Assembly: GCA_030867875.1 (NCBI GenBank)
Contig: JAOWCC010001501.1
Span: 32,322,792-32,386,791, forward strand
Length of the DNA stretch: 64,000 nucleotides
Reading direction: 5' to 3'
Origin: Actinernus sp. WN-2022
Taxonomy: Eukaryota; Cnidaria; Anthozoa; Actiniaria; Actinernidae
A model generated the notes under the pieces. It was given only the letters and a program-made list of their open reading frames with translations, did not search any database and was not told the DNA's origin. Every line of letters starts with the position of its first letter. The stretch's first letter is position 1. Made by a program: the position numbers and the translations under genes. Positions 58,967 to 64,000 of this stretch are shown piece by piece.

Positions 58967-60346
58967 TGTACAAATGTAGTTATCGAATCAGGTTTATTTC
59001 CCACTGACTGGAAAAAGGCCCGAGTCAGCCCATTGCATAAAAATGGCCCACGAAATGACATGGACAACTATAGACCCATATCAATTCTCCCTGTAATGGG
59101 TAAAGTATTTGAAAGAATATTATACGATCAATTATACCATTATCTTACTATGCAAAATTTATTAACAAACAAGCAATTTGGTTTTAGACGACTGCATTCA
59201 ACAATGACAGCCTTATTAAATTCCACTAATTCGTGGTTAGTAAACATGGATCGAGGTCTTTTTAATATTGTTATCTTCCTCGACCTCAAAAAAGCATTCG
59301 ATACTGTTGATCACGGATTGTTACTAGACAAACTAAAACTTTATGGAATCAAATATAGGTCAATTAGTTTATTACAATCTTATTTATCAGACAGAATGCA
59401 GTCATGTTCGGTTCAAAATATTAAGTCAAATGAGAGATTAGTCACATTTGGAGTGCCTCAGGGTACAATCCTTGGCCCCCTGTTGTTTCTCATTTATATA
59501 AATGACTTACCAAATTGTCTAGAAACATCGACAACATGTCTGTTTGCCGACGATACAAATGTAACAATATGTGGCTCGAATACAAGTGATGTCGAATCAA
59601 GAGCAAATCGTGAACTTCAAAATGTTAACAATTGGCTTAAAGCCAATAAATTACACTTGAATGTCGCCAAAACTGAATTCATGATAATCGGCTCGAGACA
59701 ACGCTTATCTGATCTAGATAAGATGCCCAGATTAAAAATTGGAAATAGATCAATAAAAAGAGTAACCAAAAGTAAAACAATTGGAGTCGTGGTAGACGAA
59801 AATCTAAGATGGGAAGAACATATTAATTACATAACAAAAAAGATAGTCTCTGGTCTAGGGGCTATTAAAAGGATAAGACCATTCGTATCTCAAGATATAC
59901 TTGTGAAAATTTACGATTCCCTTATTCAGACGCACATGGATTATTGTTGCGAAGTTTGGGACAATTTTGGAAAATTCCTCTCAGATAAACTACAAATTTT
60001 TCAAAATAGAGCCGCTAGACTCATTCTTAGAGCAGACTATAATACGAGCTCCAGGTTACTTTTAGATACCCTAGGATGGGATAAACTAGATGAACGAAGG
60101 GCTAAACGCAAAGCGGTCACTATGCACAAAATCCGAAATAATTTCGCGCCAACTGGCCTTATCGAGTTATTTACAACAGTTGGAAACTCGACTCATTATA
60201 ATTTAAGAGGATCTGACACAAAACTTTGCCTCCCTCAATCAAGAACTGAATTCCTGAAAAAAAGTTTATCATACAATGGTGCAAAAATATGGAATGGGCT
60301 TCCTTCCAGCCAAACTACACGAAACAAAGTCTCTTGTTTCTTTTAA
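58967..60346 (+). pseudogene. LINE reverse transcriptase, after the inserted element
   Basis: The frame from about 58985 shows SGLFPTDWKKARVSPLHK, NYRPISILPVMGKVFE, FLDLKKAFDTVDHGLLL (catalytic Asp), GVPQGTILGPLLFLIYIND and CLFADDTNVTI (catalytic FADD), then MDYCCEVWDNFGKFL and a C-terminus. A one-base frame change next to the insertion site (NVQM then VVIESG) separates it from the first part, and another at the end (NKVSCFF, while SLVSFKKLV is in the neighbouring frame) cuts the last residues. Otherwise intact for 437 residues. Confidence 0.82.
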
Positions 60347-60617
60347 GAAACTAGTTGCGACCACCACTCTCCTTCGTGATTAATGTAATTATTCATTTAT
60401 TCATCTAGTAGTTATCATTTGATAGGATACCTTTTATAATTACTTAAATCTTTTTATGACCCAGAAAAATTGTAAATAAAAATAATTTTAATATATTAGC
60501 TTAGCCTAGATATATCGCAATTTTGTAATTAGAATATTTTTTACCACACGGCTCCTATGGAAATCAGATTGTATCTGTTAGAATTCTCCGTGTTTTTAAA
60601 TAAAGTTGATTGTTTGA

Positions 60618-61206
60618 AGCCTGAGCTCAGCAAAACGTTTCAGTCGCTATGCTCCCAGTCAGCCCCTGTTTCTACGTTACTGTTTGGGGACGACCTTTCG
60701 AAGGGTGTTGATGACATATAAACAAAAGCTAATAAGATTGCATACAAAATCACTAGCGGTGCAGGATCCTGTTCTGCCTATCGCTCACGTCGAGATCGTG
60801 GCAATTACAACAACTACAATTCTACAGGGAATTGTTTACGCTCAAGACCACCGAGGTCGAACCAGCGAGGCTCGAGCCGCCACGGTTATTACCAGAGGCC
60901 GAGAAATTATCAAGCCGAAACTTGGACGAAAGGTCAGAAGACAGAAACCAGTCGAGACAAGTAACTCATGCCTGTGAGTGTCTCATCCCATGTTGGTAAT
61001 TTGGCCAACAACGTTAATGAGTGGTCTAAAATCACGACTGATTGTTGGGTGCTTGAAACTATTCAAGGGTATCGTCTCGAATTTGAGACTCAGCCGGAGC
61101 AAAACAAGCCTCCTCAGGCCCCGACTTTGTGTTATTTGATTAACGGGGAGGTTGACAAGGGTGCTATTGTTGAGACATCCCATTGTCGTAATGAATTTAT
61201 TTTCTA
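60618..61206 (+). pseudogene. DIRS gag-like protein, last part
   Basis: LKPELSKTFQSLCSQSAP, FGDDLSKGVDDI and a stop, then an Arg/Gly/Asn-rich segment (YRSRRDRGNYNNYNST) typical of the basic nucleic-acid-binding tail. 60968-61207 continues with VGNLANNVNEWSKITTD and CWVLETIQGYRLEFE, the start of the pol-like frame. At least two stops. Confidence 0.65.
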
Positions 61207-61680
61207 ACATGGCCTCAGGTAGGACGCTTATTTTAGCATTCCTATTAATAGTCACGACCATAGATTTCTACGGTTCTGCTGGAGAAACACAAGTGACAAA
61301 TTTACATGCCTACCTTTCGGGTACAGTTAAGCACCGCATTATACATTTACTAAGATTTTGAAGATTCTTAAGCCAGCCGATTTACACGGCTTTAAAATTT
61401 CATCATATTAGAGTTATCTACTATATCGACGATGCTTTAATAATAGGTAGTTTCAGCGAAGAATGTTCGCAACATGTGCACGAGGTTTGTGATTTATTAG
61501 CGAAACTCGGGTTTACAATAAATACAACTAAGTCACAGTTGATTCCATCGCAAGTCATGCATTTCCTCGGCTTTGTTGTAGACTCTAACCTTAAAAAAAA
61601 AAAGGTTTATTTTACGTCGAAGATACAGGAAGCCGTTACCGGGTCTCCCAAGCCAGAGGCTTATGTTTAAGTATTCCGAC
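61200..61680 (+). pseudogene. DIRS reverse transcriptase, remnant
   Basis: IIHLLRF and a stop, then HHIRVIYYIDDALIIGSFSE (catalytic YIDD), CDLLAKLGFTINTTKSQLI and MHFLGFVVDSNL. The region before YIDD is mostly lost (few traces of the first palm Asp block), so catalytically dead. Confidence 0.7.
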
Positions 61681-61899
61681 GAACTCCAGGATATAATTGG
61701 AATTTAGGATGGTTTTTGACCTTATGACATTATTGTTGCCAGACGAAAAGGTTAACAATATTTCTCACTCGTACCGGCGGCTACTAGATAATCCACCTCC
61801 CTCTATTCGAGGGTATCAGTAGTATCAGCTTTTCGAGTGATTAAGTATTTGCGTTGAGTTATGTATATCAGGGTGTATATCTAATAGTGCGGCATATGA

Positions 61900-62560
61900 T
61901 GAAAAGGTCGTCTTGAGTGATTCTGCTCGTACTGATTTAGAATGGATTACCAGCAACATTCGTCAGCATAACGGGCTGCCCATAGTTTTCCCGCCGGTGG
62001 ACTTGACTTGAGAGTGATGTGACAACGGAACGAGTACAGGAGGCCTCTGGTCTTAAAGCGAGGCTCTGTATCAAATTAACTAGCGGCGCTTTTTGCATTA
62101 AAATATTTTGCCCGTGATGCTCGTGGAAAAAATGTTCAACTGCAACTTGATAATTATAGATCAGCTGTGTTTTATATAAACAATATGGGTGGTATTAGGT
62201 CTCCACTACTTAACTCCCTGTAAATAGAAATATGGGCGTGGTGCATGTCGAAGGACATTTGCGTCACCGTTATCCACGTGTCTGGTCTGAGTAATTACAG
62301 AGCTGACTTTAAGTCTCGAAACTTTAACGTTAGAACGGAGTGGAGCTTGCATCCAACTGTTTTTGTGTGGCTTCAACAAGCCACGTTTGCACCAGACATA
62401 GATATATTTGCATCTCGACTCAACGCTAAGATTAGCAAATTTGTATCGTGGTCACCTGATCCAGGTACATTTGCGTTTGATGCTTTTTGTTTGTCTTGGA
62501 AGGATTTTGATGCATATGCATGTCCTACTTTCAGTCTATCCCGAAAGTGCTAGCCCATGC
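61900..62560 (+). pseudogene. DIRS RNase H and adjoining domain
   Basis: LSDSARTDLEWITSNIRQHN, then an in-frame stop; later YINNMGGIRSPLLNSL, then 62245-62553 with VSGLSNYRADFKSRNF, PDIDIFASRLNAKISKFV and WSPDPGTFAFDAFCLSWK. These are the standard motifs of the DIRS RNase H end. Several stops between fragments. Confidence 0.72.
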
Positions 62561-62869
62561 AGGTACAGAAGGACCAGGTTCAGAAGTTTCTACTGTATCA
62601 CCTGTCTGGCCATCCCAGCCGTGGTATTCTGTACTATTACAGATGTTGATCGAACGCCCCATCCTCCTGCCGAGGTGGCCGAACTAGTTGCAACTACCAC
62701 ACAAGAGAACTTCACTCTCTCCGGGACGACCTGCAGCTTGCCGCATGGACGCTATCAATCAGCGTCTTGTCAGTCAGAGTTTCATCGAGGACTTCCGAAG
62801 TCATTTCCCAGTCGTGGACTAAAGGCACCGCAAAGCAGTATGACAACGCCTGCTTAAAGTGGTGTAGCT

Positions 62870-63725
62870 GGTGTAGTGAACGATCATGTAATCCCTTTCA
62901 AGCGTCTGTAGTTACCTAGGTTTCTGGACTTTCTTAACCATGTGTATGAGGAGGGAAAGTCCAACAGCACTCTCAATACCTACAGGTCTGCTGTGTCTAC
63001 TTCAATAGAGGCCACAACTGGTAAAAAAAAATTGCTGACACCATTTGGTCACCAGGTTTATGAAAGGTGTGTTTGTGGGAAGGCCTCCACGTCCAAGGGA
63101 CGTTACTTTAGTCACAGATTATTTGAAGACTTTGCCGTCATTTTCAGCCCTTACGCTGAAATAATATACTCTTAAGGTGATAACCTTAGTTGCCTTAGTT
63201 TTGGCTCTAAGGTGTCAGTCAATCTATTCATTCATTAGAGTGTACTTGTGGACAAAATTGTTTTCAGTATTGAGGGCCGCGCGTTAAGACCTCCCGGCCA
63301 GGGCAGAATCCGCTGTCGGTTATTATTCCGAGTTTTTTCTGATGACACACGTTTGTGTCCTTATACGAATTTAACTCATTACATAGAAAGGACAAAGTTG
63401 TTAAGGCCAAGAGACTACATGTATGAGTCTGGTCAACAGTTGTTTATTTCCTATTGTAAGCCTTATCAGGCCATTAGTTCCAGTTCCTACTATACCTACG
63501 TGGCTTAAGTGTGTGCTCAGCCTGTCTCATATTGATACGTCTGTGTTGAAGGCGCACAGTTTACGAAGTGCGGTCACTTCCAAGGCTTTATTTAAGAGAG
63601 CGTCAGTCTCCGATATCATGAAGCTAGCAGATTGGTCTCGGCCATCAACATTCAACAAATATTATAGGAAACCTATAATAGCTTCCAATTCGGTGTCATA
63701 TAGCACCTTGGTTTTTTCATAGTAA
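62870..63725 (+). pseudogene. DIRS tyrosine recombinase, frameshifted
   Basis: VYEEGKSNSTLNTYRSAVS starts the core-binding part. The catalytic region is spread over frames: LALRCQSIYS (first Arg box), then 63423-63722 with LKAHSLRSAVTSKAL (HxxR box) and IMKLADWSRPSTFNKYYRKP carrying the nucleophilic Tyr. It would integrate the circular DNA copy; here stops after IIYS and between the boxes make it inactive. Confidence 0.75.
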
Positions 63726-64000
63726 TGAAACGAGCCTTTGGGTTATTGTTACTGTATTCCTGTGTGTTTCTATTTGGCATCGAGCTTCGAACACGCAGTA
63801 TAAGGGCATAATGTGGAGTATGGTGAAAGAGAATTTTAAATTAGACAAGACGCACACTTACCTTGCAGGATAATTGTAATTCTCTGAGCCATACGGAACA
63901 TTATGACCTTATATCTACCCACCCGGTATATCGTTTTCAACTTTTACACCCTACCCTGTTAGTGGATCAGTGCCAAATATACTCAGCACTTTTGCACTCA
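63726..64000. other. 3' flank of the DIRS element
   Basis: About 275 bases after the recombinase frame; may contain part of the DIRS terminal or internal complementary region. I could not find the matching partner repeat within the window. Confidence 0.35.

Larger units (their letters stand above)
57098..60618 (+). mobile_element. CR1/L2-type LINE inside DIRS, itself interrupted
   Basis: A 5'-truncated LINE starts in the endonuclease-RT linker (LRNKVNNTLRNAKRDYF), is interrupted by a TTAA-type element (57571-58962), continues with the reverse transcriptase, and ends in an A/T-rich 3' UTR with AATAAAG near 60600. DIRS gag codons (LKPELSKTFQS) resume right after it at about 60616. Family close to the LINE at 13500-17919. 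Confidence 0.82.
56290..63725 (+). mobile_element. DIRS-type tyrosine-recombinase retrotransposon, degenerate and interrupted
   Basis: Plus-strand order: gag-like protein (56290-57090 and 60618-61206), reverse transcriptase (61200-61670), RNase H and following domain (61900-62560), tyrosine recombinase (62870-63722). Each part has several stops and frame changes. A LINE at about 57098-60618 sits inside gag. Termini (split repeats) could not be placed exactly. Confidence 0.78.

Overview
The window is metazoan nuclear DNA. Its repertoire suggests an anthozoan cnidarian, probably a stony coral or close relative. The evidence is split genes with GT/AG introns, an intronless class A GPCR, C2H2 zinc-finger genes with TGEKPY linkers, a RecQ-like helicase relic, and a mix of CR1/L2-like LINEs, DIRS and BEL/Pao elements, tRNA-type SINEs, Harbinger-type MITEs and a Maverick/Polinton-type element. 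The species assignment is inference; no marker gene is present.

Host genes: (1) 236-7409 (+) holds four consecutive exons with compatible phases of a glutamate-receptor-like channel whose pore reads [G]YGD, the potassium-channel filter; the 5' part lies outside the window. (2) 32085-33128 (+) is an intact intronless rhodopsin-class GPCR. (3) 52079-about 53590 (-) is an eight-finger C2H2 protein, with a broken relative at 39215-39920 (-) that is split by a MITE. (4) About 28845-30236 (-) is a RecQ-like helicase relic. (5) 6257-6821 (-) is a frameshifted Crypton/KIAA1958-like (DUF3504) relic inside an intron of the channel gene.

Layout: 1-7.4 kb is the channel gene, its introns full of MITEs, hairpins and tandem repeats. 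7.4-13.5 kb is repeats only. 13.5-17.9 kb is a nearly full-length CR1/L2-type LINE (-) inserted in a family of nested palindromes. 18.8-20.1 kb has two minisatellites. 20879-22880 is a 2.0-kb element with about 620-675-bp terminal inverted repeats, AG...CT ends and a 6-bp target duplication, so I read it as a miniature Maverick/Polinton with its own small genes. 26-28.8 kb is a deleted BEL/Pao retrotransposon (-), followed by the helicase relic and a 52-bp satellite. 31-33 kb is the GPCR. 33-44 kb is mostly non-coding hairpins and MITEs plus the broken zinc-finger gene. 44-49.7 kb has two LINEs (-), the second flanked by inverted copies of its own 5' end. 51.2-53.6 kb is a TIR element and the zinc-finger gene. 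56-64 kb is a degenerate DIRS element (+), interrupted by a LINE (+), itself interrupted by a TTAA-type DNA element: three insertion levels.

Most of the window is therefore repeat-derived. The best candidates for new biology are the miniature Maverick with a probably N-myristoylated cargo protein, and the animal glutamate-receptor-like channel with a K+ filter.
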